From assembly GCA_016795565.1 (NCBI GenBank), contig JAEUGW010000032.1, positions 1 through 64,000 on the forward strand: DNA of 64,000 bases, written 5' to 3'. Shown here in pieces: positions 27,212-37,325 of this stretch. The stretch is from Opitutaceae bacterium (GTDB lineage Bacteria; Verrucomicrobiota; Verrucomicrobiia; Opitutales; Opitutaceae). The translations under genes were made by a program, and so were the position numbers. Position 1 is the first letter of the stretch. The number at the start of each line of letters is the position of its first letter. The notes under the pieces were generated by a model. The model ran no database searches and was not told where the DNA came from. It saw only the letters and a program-made list of their open reading frames with translations.

Positions 27212-27541
27212 GTCTGAATTCTCGTTTAATGGTTTCGACGGCGACTCGGAGGCGGCGATCCTGGTCGGGTGTCAGATTTTCCGATTTTGCCTTGGTGTAG
27301 GTGTAAAAGAAGATGACCGTGTGATGTTGCGGCAGGTAGAGGTAGATGACACGGGCGCCACCTGACCGCCCTCTGCCGGCGAGAGCCATGCGCACCTTGC
27401 GCAGACCGTGCAGACGGGGAATCAGGTCGCCTTTTTCCGGGTTTTTGAGGAGGTCGTTTTGAAGCTGGCGGTAGTGTTGGTCATCGGTGATCTGCGTGAT
27501 GAGGCGGTAAACAGCGGCAGCTCGATGAAGGTTAATTTCAT
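27192..27541 (-). pseudogene. HigB/RelE-family toxin gene with apparent 5' frameshift
   Basis: The main frame encodes a RelE-fold toxin body: LITQITDDQHYRQLQNDLL, NPEKGDLIP, GLRKVRMALAGRGRSGGARV and a beta-rich end with FFYTYTKAKSENLTPDQ. It has no ATG at the expected place. The expected N-terminus, MKLTFIELPLFT, is encoded from ATG 27541 in another frame and joins the body frame at about 27503-27510 if one base is added. Translation from that ATG as read stops after about 39 codons. A TTG at 27581 could start the main frame but lies upstream of the operator palindrome. Either the toxin is inactivated or there is a sequencing error. Confidence 0.7.
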
Positions 27542-27542
27542 T

Positions 27543-27563
27543 TACCCTTACAGTGTGAGGGTA
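27543..27563. promoter_or_regulatory. Palindromic operator of the HigBA-type locus
   Basis: A 21-bp palindrome with arms TACCCT..ACA and TGT..AGGGTA (one mismatched pair besides the centre) lies directly upstream of the ATG at 27541. This is where HigA-type antitoxins normally bind to repress their own operon. Confidence 0.6.
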
Positions 27564-27734
27564 TTGTCTGGACTGGGTCAAACGCGAAATCCATAGCTTC
27601 GACGGCGGCGAACAGACGGAGTCACGAGCAGACGGGGTCGCTAGACGCTATCGGCTCTTATCCCCATTGCTCTCCGCCGCACCGCTGGGAGCGGTTTTAG
27701 TCACGGCTGGGAATCGCCCCGTGCTGCGCGGGAT

Positions 27735-28301
27735 TCACGGCAAAAAGAATTTGTCGGCCGCGGCCACGGACGGCGCGTCTGTCATGACTTGGCCGGGGCG
27801 GTTGCCGGCGCCGAGGAGGAAGCCGCCCCAGTGCATCGCCAGGTAGCCGGCGGTCAGCCGGAGGCTTTCCTTCACGGGCTCGGTGAGGGTCGGGTCGCCG
27901 TCGGAGCTCACGCTGATGCCGTGGAGGGCCTTGCCGGCCATGCGGGCTTTGAAGTTGATGCCGGGGGAGCGCAGCCAGGTCATCCAGTGGTCGAGGTAAA
28001 GCTTGGCGGAGGCGGGGAGGGAATACCAATACACCGGTGCCACGATCACGATGGCCGTCGCCGCCAGGGTCGCCTCAAGCAAGGCCCTGCCCGGCCCCTC
28101 CGCCAACGGTTGCCACGCGGCCTCCCCATGGCGTGCGTCGGTGAATGTCGGCAACGGAAAGTCCGCGAGGTGGATCCACTGTTGCGTCGCACCCGTTGGC
28201 AACCGCAACGCCGCGCGGCGCGCCAGCTGCTCGCTGTTCCCGTCCCGCCGCCCGCCCGCCACGACAAAAAGGAAATGATCGCTGGGCTGCTGGACCGGCA
28301 T
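27735..28301 (-). CDS. NAD(P)H-dependent FMN reductase / flavodoxin-like oxidoreductase
   Basis: A 188-residue flavodoxin-fold enzyme. The FMN-phosphate loop is near the N-terminus (VVAGGRRDGNSEQLARRA, residues about 13-30); the second flavin loop is in IVIVAPVYWYSLPASAKLYLDHW (about 85-107). The family reduces FMN, quinones or nitro compounds with NAD(P)H in the cytoplasm. It is transcribed alone; 27582-27734 shows no gene. The 307 bp before the next gene (28302-28608) contain only a short CCGCCGG/CCGGCGG hairpin near 28552-28571 and no evident gene. Confidence 0.83.
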   Translation of the reverse strand: MPVQQPSDHFLFVVAGGRRDGNSEQLARRAALRLPTGATQQWIHLADFPLPTFTDARHGEAAWQPLAEGPGRALLEATLAATAIVIVAPVYWYSLPASAKLYLDHWMTWLRSPGINFKARMAGKALHGISVSSDGDPTLTEPVKESLRLTAGYLAMHWGGFLLGAGNRPGQVMTDAPSVAAADKFFLP

Positions 28302-28608
28302 GGTGGGACCGCACGTAAACCCGCACCAGGGGATTTTGCAAATCGGCCCGGGCCGCGGCGCGTGTCCTTAGGGCCAACCCACCGGGGGCGGAACGATCAA
28401 TGCTGGCGGATGCCATGCGGACCCAACGCAGGAAATCACCGCCTTGAGGCTGCACCCGGTTACGTAGTCCTACGCCCTGCGGCGGGGGAGGAGTCCCTCT
28501 AGGCGGCGGCGGGCGGGTGGAATACAGTCATACGCCCCGCACCCCGCTTGCCCGCCGGTCTTTCCCGGCGGACAATGTTGCCCTGAACCCTCCCTCCTTT
28601 CCGTCTGC

Positions 28609-29466
28609 ATGACCGTATTGCGCTCCGCCCTGATTCTCCTGACCTGCCTCGCCGGGAGCCTGGTCGCCGCCGAGGCGCCGGCCCACCAGCACTTCGCCTT
28701 CGAGAGCGGCGGCCACAAGCTGCGGGTGTGGTATCACCGGCCGGCCGCCGCGACGGCGGATGCGCCGGTGCTGTTCGTCATCCACGGTGTCGGCCGCAAC
28801 GCCGAGGAATATCTGGCCGACTGGATCGAGCTGGCGGAGCAGAAACGGTTCCTCCTCGTCGCGCCGGAATTTTCCAAGGCGGAGTTTCCGGGCGAGGAGG
28901 CCTTCAACTCGGGCAACCTCTTTGACGCCGCCGGCCGGCTCCGGCCGCGGGCCGAGTGGTCCTACAGCATGATCGAGCCGCTGTTCGACGCGGTGCGGCA
29001 GCGGCTCGGCAGCACGCGGCGCGACTACCTGATCTACGGGCACTCGGCCGGCTCGCAGTTCGTGCAGCGCTTCCTGTATTTCGTGCCGGAGGCGCGGGTC
29101 AGCCGCGCCGTCGCCGCCAACGCCGGCTGGTATATGCTGCCGGAGCTGGGCGTGGGTTTTCCCTACGGGCTCAAGGGCACGCCGGTGGACGCCGCGGCGC
29201 TCCGCACGGCGTTCGCCCGGCCGGTGGTGGTGCTGCTGGGCGACGCCGACACCGATCCGCACCACGCCGCCCTGCGGCACACGCCCGAGGCCGACGCGCA
29301 GGGGCTGCACCGTTTCGCGCGCGGCCGGTTCTTCTTCGCCCGCATCCAGGCGGCGGCGGCGGCCCTGGCGGCGCCCTGCAACTGGACGCTGGCCACCGCG
29401 CCCGGGATCGCCCATTCCAACAAAGGCATGGCGCCCTTCGCGGCGCGCCAGCTGTTTCCCGAATAA
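28609..29466 (+). CDS. Secreted alpha/beta-hydrolase (PHB-depolymerase/feruloyl-esterase-like)
   Basis: A 285-residue secreted esterase-type enzyme with signal peptide (residues about 1-21, ending VAA-EA). Alpha/beta-hydrolase landmarks: VLFVIHGVGRNAEEYL with the oxyanion HG, nucleophile Ser in IYGHSAGSQFVQRF (residues about 143-156), acid residue probably Asp in LLGDADTDPHH, and catalytic His in PGIAHSNKGM near the end. This layout resembles PHB-depolymerase and polysaccharide-esterase families. It lies 19 bp before a TonB receptor, so it may release a ligand that the receptor imports. Confidence 0.82.
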   Translation: MTVLRSALILLTCLAGSLVAAEAPAHQHFAFESGGHKLRVWYHRPAAATADAPVLFVIHGVGRNAEEYLADWIELAEQKRFLLVAPEFSKAEFPGEEAFNSGNLFDAAGRLRPRAEWSYSMIEPLFDAVRQRLGSTRRDYLIYGHSAGSQFVQRFLYFVPEARVSRAVAANAGWYMLPELGVGFPYGLKGTPVDAAALRTAFARPVVVLLGDADTDPHHAALRHTPEADAQGLHRFARGRFFFARIQAAAAALAAPCNWTLATAPGIAHSNKGMAPFAARQLFPE

Positions 29467-29485
29467 TTTTCAACCCAACCGCACC

Positions 29486-32400
29486 ATGAGCCCAACCCAT
29501 CGCACCTCCCGCCGAAACCTCGCCGCCGCCTGGCTGGCGGGCTCGGTCTTCGCCCTGTCCCTGACCGCCCAGCAGGTCGCGTCGCCGGCCGCCGCGCCGG
29601 CCGCGCCCGACGAGGAGCCGGTCATGCAGCTCGAGCGTTTCACCGTCACCGGCACCAACATCCGCCGCCTCGACCAGGAAAAATCCCTGCCCGTCACCGT
29701 GCTCGACCAGCAGGCGCTGGAGGCGCGCGACGCCGCGCAGGCCTCGGATCTGCTCACCTCGCTGGCGCAGGTCACCGGCCTGCCCGGCAACGAGACCGCC
29801 ACCCTCGGCGCGACCGCCCGCGGCGACAACGCCACCGTCTCGCTGCGCGGCATCCCCTCCAGCAACACGCTCGTCCTGCTGAACGGCCGCCGCCTGCCCC
29901 CGCACCCCATCAGCCAGTCCGAGGCCGGCGTGCCGACGCTCTCGACCAACGTCAACCAGCTCCCCAACCGCGGACTCGACCGCATCGACGTGCTGCGCGA
30001 CGGCGCCTCCTCCATCTACGGCACCGACGCCGTGGCCGGCGTGATCAACTATCTCACCCGCCGGAGCTTCGTCGGGACCGAGCTGCAGGTGCGCTACGGC
30101 CAGACCAAGCACGGCGACGGCCGGGAATACCGCGCGACCCTCACGCACGGCCTGGCCTTCGGCGACGGCAAGGGCCGCGGCCTGGTCACGGTGGACTACT
30201 ACGACCGCGAGGCGATCTTCGCCCGCGACCGCGCTTTCTCCGCCGAGTCCGACCTGACCTACCGCGCCCCGGCGCCGTGGAACGTCTCGACCAACACCGA
30301 TTTCAACGCGCGCTCGGCCACCACGCCCTTCGGCAATTTCTCCACCGGCACCGTGACCGGCGGCGTGTTCACGGCCTCCCGCCCGGCGGGCGTGCCGTCC
30401 TCCCTCGTGTCCACCGCGGGCACCTTCTTCCTCGTGCCGACCGCCACCGGCGGCGTGGGCTTCCAGACGACCACCCCGAGCCGCGTCGGCGTGACGCATG
30501 ACTATTACTGGAACAACAACGACTATCGCGTCATCCAGCCGCAGTCGCGCCGCCTCAACCTCTTCGCCACCGGCGAATACGACCTCAACGACCGCCTCAC
30601 GGCGTTTGCCGACCTCAGCCTCTACCGCGCCGCCTCCCACACCGTGCGCGAGCCCGACGGCATCACCGCCTCGACCGACGGCAACATCGTCGTGCCCGCC
30701 AACAACCCCTGGAACCCCTTCGGCGAGCGCTTCTGGTCCCCGACCGGCGCGCCCAACACCGACGGCAGCGCCCGCCTCACCGGCACGCCGGCGGCGGTGC
30801 GCATCACCAACAAGCGCCTCACCGATCTCGCCGACCGCACGGCCGACGTGCTCAGCACGGTCTATCGCGGCGTCGCCGGCGTGCGCGGCAAGCTCTTCGA
30901 CACCTGGACCTGGGAAAGCGCCGCGCTCTACGCCCGCGCCCGGACGACCGACGACGAGCGCGGCCCCAGCCGCAAGAGCCTGCTCATAAATGCCATCAAC
31001 CAGACCGATCCCGCGAAGGCTTTCAACCCCTTCACCCGCACCTTCGCCGTGCAGGGCGGCACGCTCGTCGTCACCGGCGACTACGTGAACCCCGAGAGCG
31101 TGCAGTCCACCTTCCGCTCCAGCTTTGTGCGCGAGGGCGAGACCGAGCTCGGCAGCCTGGACTTCCGGGCCGCGGGCGACGCCTTCGCGCTGTGGGGCGG
31201 CAACACCCTCGGCGCGGCCTTCGGCGCCGAGTGGCGGCATGAGGGCTACGACGATGTCCGCCCGCCCTACGCCGGCCTCAACCCCCCGGGCTCCGGCCTC
31301 GATCCGGAGTCGAACGATTTCCTCGGCTTCTCGCCCAACTCCGACACGCACGGCACCCGCCGCGTGCTCGCCGCCTACGTCGAGGCCGTGGTGCCCCTCG
31401 TCGGCCGCAAGTTCCAGCTCCCGCTCGTCCAGTCTCTCGAGCTCTCCGCCTCCGCGCGCTTCGAGAGCTATTCCGACTTCGGCGAAACCACCAAGCCCAA
31501 GCTCGGCCTGGCCTGGCGGCCGTTCGCGTGGATGATGGTGCGCGGCTCCTACAACGAGGGCTTCCACGCCCCCAACCTGGCGCAGCTCTTCACCGGCACG
31601 CTCATCCGCACCGTGACCGGCAGCACCGACTCCTACCGCAGCGCCGTCACCGGCCTGCCGACCGACGGCCCGTCCAACCGCCGCAGCGTGGCCTCGGGCA
31701 ATCCCAACCTCCAGCCCGAGGAATCCCGCGGCAAGTCGGCCGGCGTCGTCATCGAGGTGCCGCTGGTCAAGGGCCTCTCCGTCGGCGTGGACTACTGGGA
31801 AATCTCGCAGGCCAACGTGATCGCCTCCTCCGGCTCGATCACCGACGACACCCAGGCCCTCAACGCCGCCACCCAGGCCGCGCTCGCCGCCGGCCAGAGC
31901 ATCGGCGCCATCGACCTCGGCTCGGGCACCGCCGCCTACAAGGGCGACGGCTCGGTCGTCCGCCTCGCCGTCACGCAGGCCGACCGCGACGCCTTCGCGC
32001 TCTACAACTCCACGCGCCCGGCGAGCAGCCAGCGCGCCGTGGTCGGCGCCATCGACATCCTGCGCACGACCTACTTCAACAAGTCCTCCGAGTTCGTGAA
32101 CGGCTTCGATTTCGACCTGACCTACCGCTTCCCGCGCCTGGCGCTGGGCAACTTCACGTTCAACACCACCTGGACGCGCCTGAACGATTTCCACGCCTAC
32201 AACGCCGCCGGCGCGCCGCGCACGGAACTGGCCTGGACCAACTCCGCCGCCGTCGGCGGCGCCACGCCCAAGTGGCGCGGCAGCGCCACCCTCAACTGGC
32301 GCCGCTCGGCGTGGAGCGCCAGCCTCTCGGCCTACTACACCGGCGACTACAGCGACAGCGGCGCGACGACCACCCAGGCCACCGCCGACTCGCTCGGCAA

Positions 32401-32668
32401 CCCCTCCTACATCGTGCCCGTCTTCACCAACGGCAGCACCGTTTACCGCTACCGGGTGGGCGACGCGATCAGCTACAACGCGAGCGTCTCCTACCGCATC
32501 CGCACGGCAAGCAAGTGGCTCAACGACACGACCGTCCGCGTGGGCGTGGTCAACCTCTTCAACGCCATCCCGCCGCTCTCCAGCGACTCGCGCGGCTACG
32601 ATCCCTCGGTTTACAACCTGATGGCCCGCGGCCAGTCCTGGTCCGTGCAACTCACCAAGAAGCTCTGA
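29486..32668 (+). CDS. Large TonB-dependent receptor
   Basis: A 1060-residue outer-membrane receptor with signal sequence (ending LTA-QQ). TonB-box-like region QLERFTVTGTNIRRLD (residues about 48-63), plug with LPVTVLDQQALEARDAAQAS, VSLRGIPSSNTLVLLNGRRL and IDVLRDGASSIYGTDAVAGV, then a long barrel ending in VQLTKKL. The NGRRL/SSIYGTDAVAGVIN pattern is that of the proteobacterial/verrucomicrobial receptor class used for oligosaccharides and other large substrates. Cotranscription with the secreted esterase 19 bp upstream is likely. Ligand unknown. Confidence 0.93.
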   Translation: MSPTHRTSRRNLAAAWLAGSVFALSLTAQQVASPAAAPAAPDEEPVMQLERFTVTGTNIRRLDQEKSLPVTVLDQQALEARDAAQASDLLTSLAQVTGLPGNETATLGATARGDNATVSLRGIPSSNTLVLLNGRRLPPHPISQSEAGVPTLSTNVNQLPNRGLDRIDVLRDGASSIYGTDAVAGVINYLTRRSFVGTELQVRYGQTKHGDGREYRATLTHGLAFGDGKGRGLVTVDYYDREAIFARDRAFSAESDLTYRAPAPWNVSTNTDFNARSATTPFGNFSTGTVTGGVFTASRPAGVPSSLVSTAGTFFLVPTATGGVGFQTTTPSRVGVTHDYYWNNNDYRVIQPQSRRLNLFATGEYDLNDRLTAFADLSLYRAASHTVREPDGITASTDGNIVVPANNPWNPFGERFWSPTGAPNTDGSARLTGTPAAVRITNKRLTDLADRTADVLSTVYRGVAGVRGKLFDTWTWESAALYARARTTDDERGPSRKSLLINAINQTDPAKAFNPFTRTFAVQGGTLVVTGDYVNPESVQSTFRSSFVREGETELGSLDFRAAGDAFALWGGNTLGAAFGAEWRHEGYDDVRPPYAGLNPPGSGLDPESNDFLGFSPNSDTHGTRRVLAAYVEAVVPLVGRKFQLPLVQSLELSASARFESYSDFGETTKPKLGLAWRPFAWMMVRGSYNEGFHAPNLAQLFTGTLIRTVTGSTDSYRSAVTGLPTDGPSNRRSVASGNPNLQPEESRGKSAGVVIEVPLVKGLSVGVDYWEISQANVIASSGSITDDTQALNAATQAALAAGQSIGAIDLGSGTAAYKGDGSVVRLAVTQADRDAFALYNSTRPASSQRAVVGAIDILRTTYFNKSSEFVNGFDFDLTYRFPRLALGNFTFNTTWTRLNDFHAYNAAGAPRTELAWTNSAAVGGATPKWRGSATLNWRRSAWSASLSAYYTGDYSDSGATTTQATADSLGNPSYIVPVFTNGSTVYRYRVGDAISYNASVSYRIRTASKWLNDTTVRVGVVNLFNAIPPLSSDSRGYDPSVYNLMARGQSWSVQLTKKL

Positions 32669-32690
32669 GGCGCAGGTTCCAATCCGGCTT

Positions 32691-32785
32691 GTCATTCTGA
32701 ACGCAGTGAAGAGCCGAGCGAAGCGACATCCTCATCCATCGGCGTGTCCGCACCCTGATGGATCCTTCGCGCGGCTCAGGATGAC
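32691..32785. repeat. TCATTCTGA-type dispersed palindromic repeat
   Basis: Begins GTCATTCTGAACGCAGTG and ends CGGCTCAGGATGAC, with a GATCCTTCGC region, forming an imperfect palindrome. A relative sits at 57214-57309. Elements of this type (TCATTCTGAGCGNAGCGAAG) recur in many bacterial genomes, as I recall. Confidence 0.75.
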
Positions 32786-32792
32786 CGGCGGT

Positions 32793-32935
32793 GAATAAGA
32801 GCCTATCCGAATAATGGCCTGTCCTGTAGCGGCGGTCTATGACCGCCGAACGATCACCACCCCACGCTCGACGGCGGTCACAGACCGCCGCTACATAAAA
32901 CCAAGCTGTCGTGAATAGGTTGTTCTGATAGGTTC
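32793..32935 (+). repeat. MITE-like element, copy 2
   Basis: About 143 bp, beginning GAATAAGAGCCTATCCGAAT and holding the TGTAGCGGCGGTCTATGACC / GGTCACAGACCGCCGCTACA inverted pair. It is the reverse complement of the copy at 9311-9449, with one mismatch in the 70-bp core and looser ends. With the preceding repeat it fills the 304-bp gap between the TonB receptor and dctA genes; no gene is seen there. Confidence 0.7.
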
Positions 32936-32972
32936 TAAACCGGCCGGTCACTCCGGCCGGTCACCCCCCCCG

Positions 32973-34223
<1,251 letters not shown>

Positions 34224-34232
34224 CGCCTCCCC

Positions 34233-35930
34233 ATGCCCGCCCGCCGCCCACCCGTTCTCGGCCTGCTGTTCGTGCTGCTCTGGTGCAGCGCGTCGTCGGC
34301 GGTGCCCGTGCCGGTCGAGCCGGTCTTCGGGGCGCACGGCATGGTCGTGGCGGGGCATCCGCAGGCCGCGCAAGCCGGGCTGGATACGCTCCGCGCCGGC
34401 GGCAACGCCATCGACGCCGCCGTCGCCGTCTCGCTCGCGTTGGGCGTGGCGGAGCCCTACGGCTCCGGCCTCGGCGGCAAGCTCATGCTGCTCTATTTTG
34501 AGGCCGCCACCGGCCGGACCCACGCGGTGGACGCGATGGACGCGGCCGGCTCGCTCGACGTGGCGGCCTACCTGCGGCGGCCGGACGAGGACCGCAGCTA
34601 TGGCTACGGCTCGGTCTGCGTGCCGGGGCTCGCCGCCGGCCTGTGGGCGGCGCATGAAAAGTGGGGCAAGCTCCCCTGGGCCGACGATGTGGCCCCGGCC
34701 ATCCGGCTGGCCCGCGAGGGTTTTGCCATCCTGCCCAAGTCGCGCGACTTTTTTGCCGAGCAGGAAAAGAAACTCCGGCGCGGCGACGCCGAAATCGCCC
34801 GGCTCTACCTCCCGGACGGCCGCCTGCCCGCCGTCGGCACCCACCTCGCCAACCCCGACCTCGCCCGCACGCTCGAGCTGCTGGCCCGGCACGGGCGCGA
34901 CGGTTTCTACCGCGGCCCGGTGGCGGAGTCCCTCGTCGCGGCCGCGCAACAGGGCGGGGGCACCCTCACGCTCGAGGACCTTGCGCACTACGAGGCCCGG
35001 CTGGTCGAGCCCATCGGCCTCGACTTCCGCGGCTATCACCTGCTGGCCGGGCCGCCGCCGACCAGCGGGGCGCCGCTCTTCCTCACCATCATGAAGGTGC
35101 TCGAGGACGAGACCTTCGCCGGGCCGCTCCGCACGCCGGTCAACCTCGACAAGGTCGGCCGCGTGTGGCGCGAGGTGCAGCCGCTGGTGCAGGCCGGCAT
35201 CGCCGACGCACCGCAGGCCGTCTTCAACTACGAGAAGCTCGTCGCGCCCGATTCGATCCTGGCGCTCCGCGCCAAGGTGCGGCTGGCCGACACGCCGGTG
35301 CCGCGGGCCGCGTGGCTCGACGACAGCGGCGCCAGCGCGGCCCTCGCCGCAGCGACCACGCATTTCGCGGTGGCCGACGCCGCCGGCAACATTGTCTGCG
35401 CCACGCAGTCCCTGAGCCTGCATTTCGGCGCGGGCGTCGTGCCGCCCGGCACCGGCGTGGTGCTCAACGACTCGATGAGCAACTTCGCCTTCAACGATCC
35501 GGGCAGCATCAACTACGTCGCGCCCGGCAAGCGGCCGCGCAGCACCATCGCGCCCACGCTGGTGCTCCGCGCCGGCCGGCCCGTCCTCGTCATCGGCATC
35601 CCCGGCGCCTCGCGCATCCCGACCGCGCTCCTGCAGGCGCTGCTCGACCGGCTGGCGCTGGACCGGCCGCTGGCCGAGGCCATCGGCGACACGCGCGTGC
35701 ATTTCGACCGCAACTGGCGGAAAGGCGACGAGGAGTCGCTCGAGGCGGAACGTTCGCTCCCGGCGGCCGACGCCGCCGAGCTGCGGCGGCTCGGCTGGAA
35801 GGTGGAACTGAGCGAGGCCGCCGGCACGGGCCGGACATTCGGCGGCATCAACGCCATTGAGGTGGCGCCGGGCGGCGGTTACCTCGGTTACGCCGACCCG
35901 CGCCGCACCAACGCCGCCGCGGGCTACTGA
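34233..35930 (+). CDS. ggt: Gamma-glutamyltransferase
   Basis: A 565-residue exported Ntn-hydrolase that is expected to cleave itself into two subunits. The large subunit has GMVVAGHPQAAQAGLDTLRA and GGNAIDAAVAVSLALGV near the N-terminus. The cleavage and nucleophile Thr is the first Thr of TTHFAVADAAGNIV (around residue 372), which begins the small subunit; LNDSMSNF and GKRPRSTIAPTLVL follow as expected. Known role: cleaving gamma-glutamyl bonds of glutathione in the periplasm. A signal peptide is present (residues about 1-23). Its position right after a DctA-type carrier suggests recovery of glutamate or related acids. Confidence 0.92.
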   Translation: MPARRPPVLGLLFVLLWCSASSAVPVPVEPVFGAHGMVVAGHPQAAQAGLDTLRAGGNAIDAAVAVSLALGVAEPYGSGLGGKLMLLYFEAATGRTHAVDAMDAAGSLDVAAYLRRPDEDRSYGYGSVCVPGLAAGLWAAHEKWGKLPWADDVAPAIRLAREGFAILPKSRDFFAEQEKKLRRGDAEIARLYLPDGRLPAVGTHLANPDLARTLELLARHGRDGFYRGPVAESLVAAAQQGGGTLTLEDLAHYEARLVEPIGLDFRGYHLLAGPPPTSGAPLFLTIMKVLEDETFAGPLRTPVNLDKVGRVWREVQPLVQAGIADAPQAVFNYEKLVAPDSILALRAKVRLADTPVPRAAWLDDSGASAALAAATTHFAVADAAGNIVCATQSLSLHFGAGVVPPGTGVVLNDSMSNFAFNDPGSINYVAPGKRPRSTIAPTLVLRAGRPVLVIGIPGASRIPTALLQALLDRLALDRPLAEAIGDTRVHFDRNWRKGDEESLEAERSLPAADAAELRRLGWKVELSEAAGTGRTFGGINAIEVAPGGGYLGYADPRRTNAAAGY

Positions 35931-35997
35931 GCGGCCGGGCATGGAAAAGCCTCTTGGCTCGCCGCCGAGGTGAGCGTAGGAAACGGAAAACCCTGCC

Positions 35998-36963
35998 ATG
36001 AATCCCCCGACGGCCAACTCCGCGACTCCGGTGACTGACGTGCGGGTGCGCGAGGTCGGCCCGCGCGACGGCCTGCAATCCATCGCGCGGACGATGCCCA
36101 CCGAGGCGAAAAACCGCTGGGTCGCGGCGCTGGCGGCGAGCGGCTTGCGGACGATCGAGGTCGGCTCGTTTGTCCCGCCGAAATTGCTGCCGCAGATGGC
36201 CGATGCGGCCGCCGTCGTGCAGGCGGCGCGCGGCTTGCCCGGCCTGACGGTGGCGGCCCTGGCGCCGAACCTGCGCGGTGCGCGCGACGCGCTTGCGGCG
36301 GGCGCGCAGGAACTCGTCATCCCGGTCTCGGCCTCGAACGAGCACAGCCTCGCCAACGTGCGGATGACAACGGAGCAGGCCGTGGCGGAGGCGCAGGCGA
36401 TCTGCGCCTGGCGCGACTCCCTGCCGGCCGCCACCCGCCCGGTCGTGGGCATCGCGCTTTCAACTTCGTTTGGCTGCTCCCTGGCCGGCCCGGTCAGCGA
36501 GGACCGCGTCGTCGGGCTCGCCGCGCAACTGGCGGCGGGCGGTGCCGATGCGGTGCATCTCGCCGACACGGTGGGCTACGCCAACCCGGTGCAGGTGAAG
36601 CGGCTCACGGCGCGGGTGCGGCGCGAGCTCGGCGGCAAGCTCGGGGCCGGGCATTTCCACAACACGCGCGGGCAGGGGCTCGCCAACGCCGTCGCTGCGC
36701 TCGAGGCCGGCGTCACCACGCTGGATGCCTCCCTCGCCGGACTCGGCGGCTGTCCCTACGCGCCCGGCGCGACGGGCAACATCGTGACCGAGGACCTCGT
36801 GTTCCTGCTCGAGTCGATGGGCCTGCGGACGGGAGTGGACCTGGAAAAACTCATTGCGGCGCGCGCGGTGATCGCGGCCGCCCTGCCCGGCGAGCCCCTC
36901 TACGGCCACCTCGCCGACGCCGGTCTGCCGAAAGGCTTCGTTTACGCCGCCGGGATTGCCTGA
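35998..36963 (+). CDS. mvaB: Hydroxymethylglutaryl-CoA lyase
   Basis: A 321-residue TIM-barrel enzyme of the HMGL family that splits HMG-CoA into acetoacetate and acetyl-CoA, the last step of leucine degradation. Motifs: VREVGPRDGLQ (residues about 16-26; Arg/Asp for substrate and metal), ISTSFGCSLAGPV-like central strand, HLADTVGYANP, GHFHNTRGQGLANA (two metal His) and GLGGCPYAPGATGN with the catalytic Cys. The last motif separates it from isopropylmalate and citramalate synthases. No other leucine-degradation gene is adjacent. Confidence 0.92.
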   Translation: MNPPTANSATPVTDVRVREVGPRDGLQSIARTMPTEAKNRWVAALAASGLRTIEVGSFVPPKLLPQMADAAAVVQAARGLPGLTVAALAPNLRGARDALAAGAQELVIPVSASNEHSLANVRMTTEQAVAEAQAICAWRDSLPAATRPVVGIALSTSFGCSLAGPVSEDRVVGLAAQLAAGGADAVHLADTVGYANPVQVKRLTARVRRELGGKLGAGHFHNTRGQGLANAVAALEAGVTTLDASLAGLGGCPYAPGATGNIVTEDLVFLLESMGLRTGVDLEKLIAARAVIAAALPGEPLYGHLADAGLPKGFVYAAGIA

Positions 36964-36969
36964 ACCTGA

Positions 36970-37014
36970 CGGGTAGGGCGCACCGGCCCGGTGCGCCGCG
37001 GCGGAGCGGGCCGG
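36970..37014. repeat. GCGCACCGG/CCGGTGCGC palindromic repeat
   Basis: Second copy of the family seen at 926-980, from GGGTAGGGCGCACCGGCCCG through GCGGCGGAGCGGGCC. It fills the gap between the HMG-CoA lyase stop and the convergent small membrane-protein gene. Confidence 0.75.
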
Positions 37015-37015
37015 G

Positions 37016-37186
37016 CTACTTGAAATGCTGCGCGACCTTCCAGCCGACATAGACGCCGACCATGCTGCCGACACCGCTGAGCAGAAACGCGCCCAACGAA
37101 AATGTATCCATCCCCAAGGCGCTGGCGAGCACGCTGCCCCCGATGCCAAAAATCACCGTGCCGGCAAAAATGCAGAGCTTGTTCAC
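37016..37186 (-). CDS. Small membrane protein, 56 residues
   Basis: A short frame with GTG start and TAG stop on the minus strand. Two hydrophobic segments (residues about 5-24 and 30-52, the first rich in Gly and Ala) are separated by MDTFS; the protein ends GWKVAQHFK. Its even hydrophobic pattern and Gly spacing (GIGGSVLASALG; GVGSMVGVYVG) look like a real two-TM protein, not a chance frame. I do not recognise a family. It faces pckG divergently, and the gap 37187-37325 holds no other gene. Confidence 0.6.
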   Translation of the reverse strand: MNKLCIFAGTVIFGIGGSVLASALGMDTFSLGAFLLSGVGSMVGVYVGWKVAQHFK

Positions 37187-37325
37187 GGCACCAGCATGGC
37201 GGCGGATCTTTTGCAGGCGAGCGGCAAAACCAGCGCTCTAATCGCACCGCAGCCATCGGCTTATTCGACCGCGCGGCCCGACCTTTCCCGTTTACTCGCC
37301 CTCCCGTTTCACCCAGACTTTCCCC

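Noticed and set aside
27682..27700. A CCGCT/AGCGG hairpin followed by TTTTA as a terminator
   Set aside because: It would act on the plus strand, where no gene ends nearby; the stem is only 5 bp.
29171..32695. An 1174-codon minus-strand open frame opposite a TonB receptor
   Set aside because: Antisense shadow of a clear receptor gene with family motifs from plug to C-terminus.
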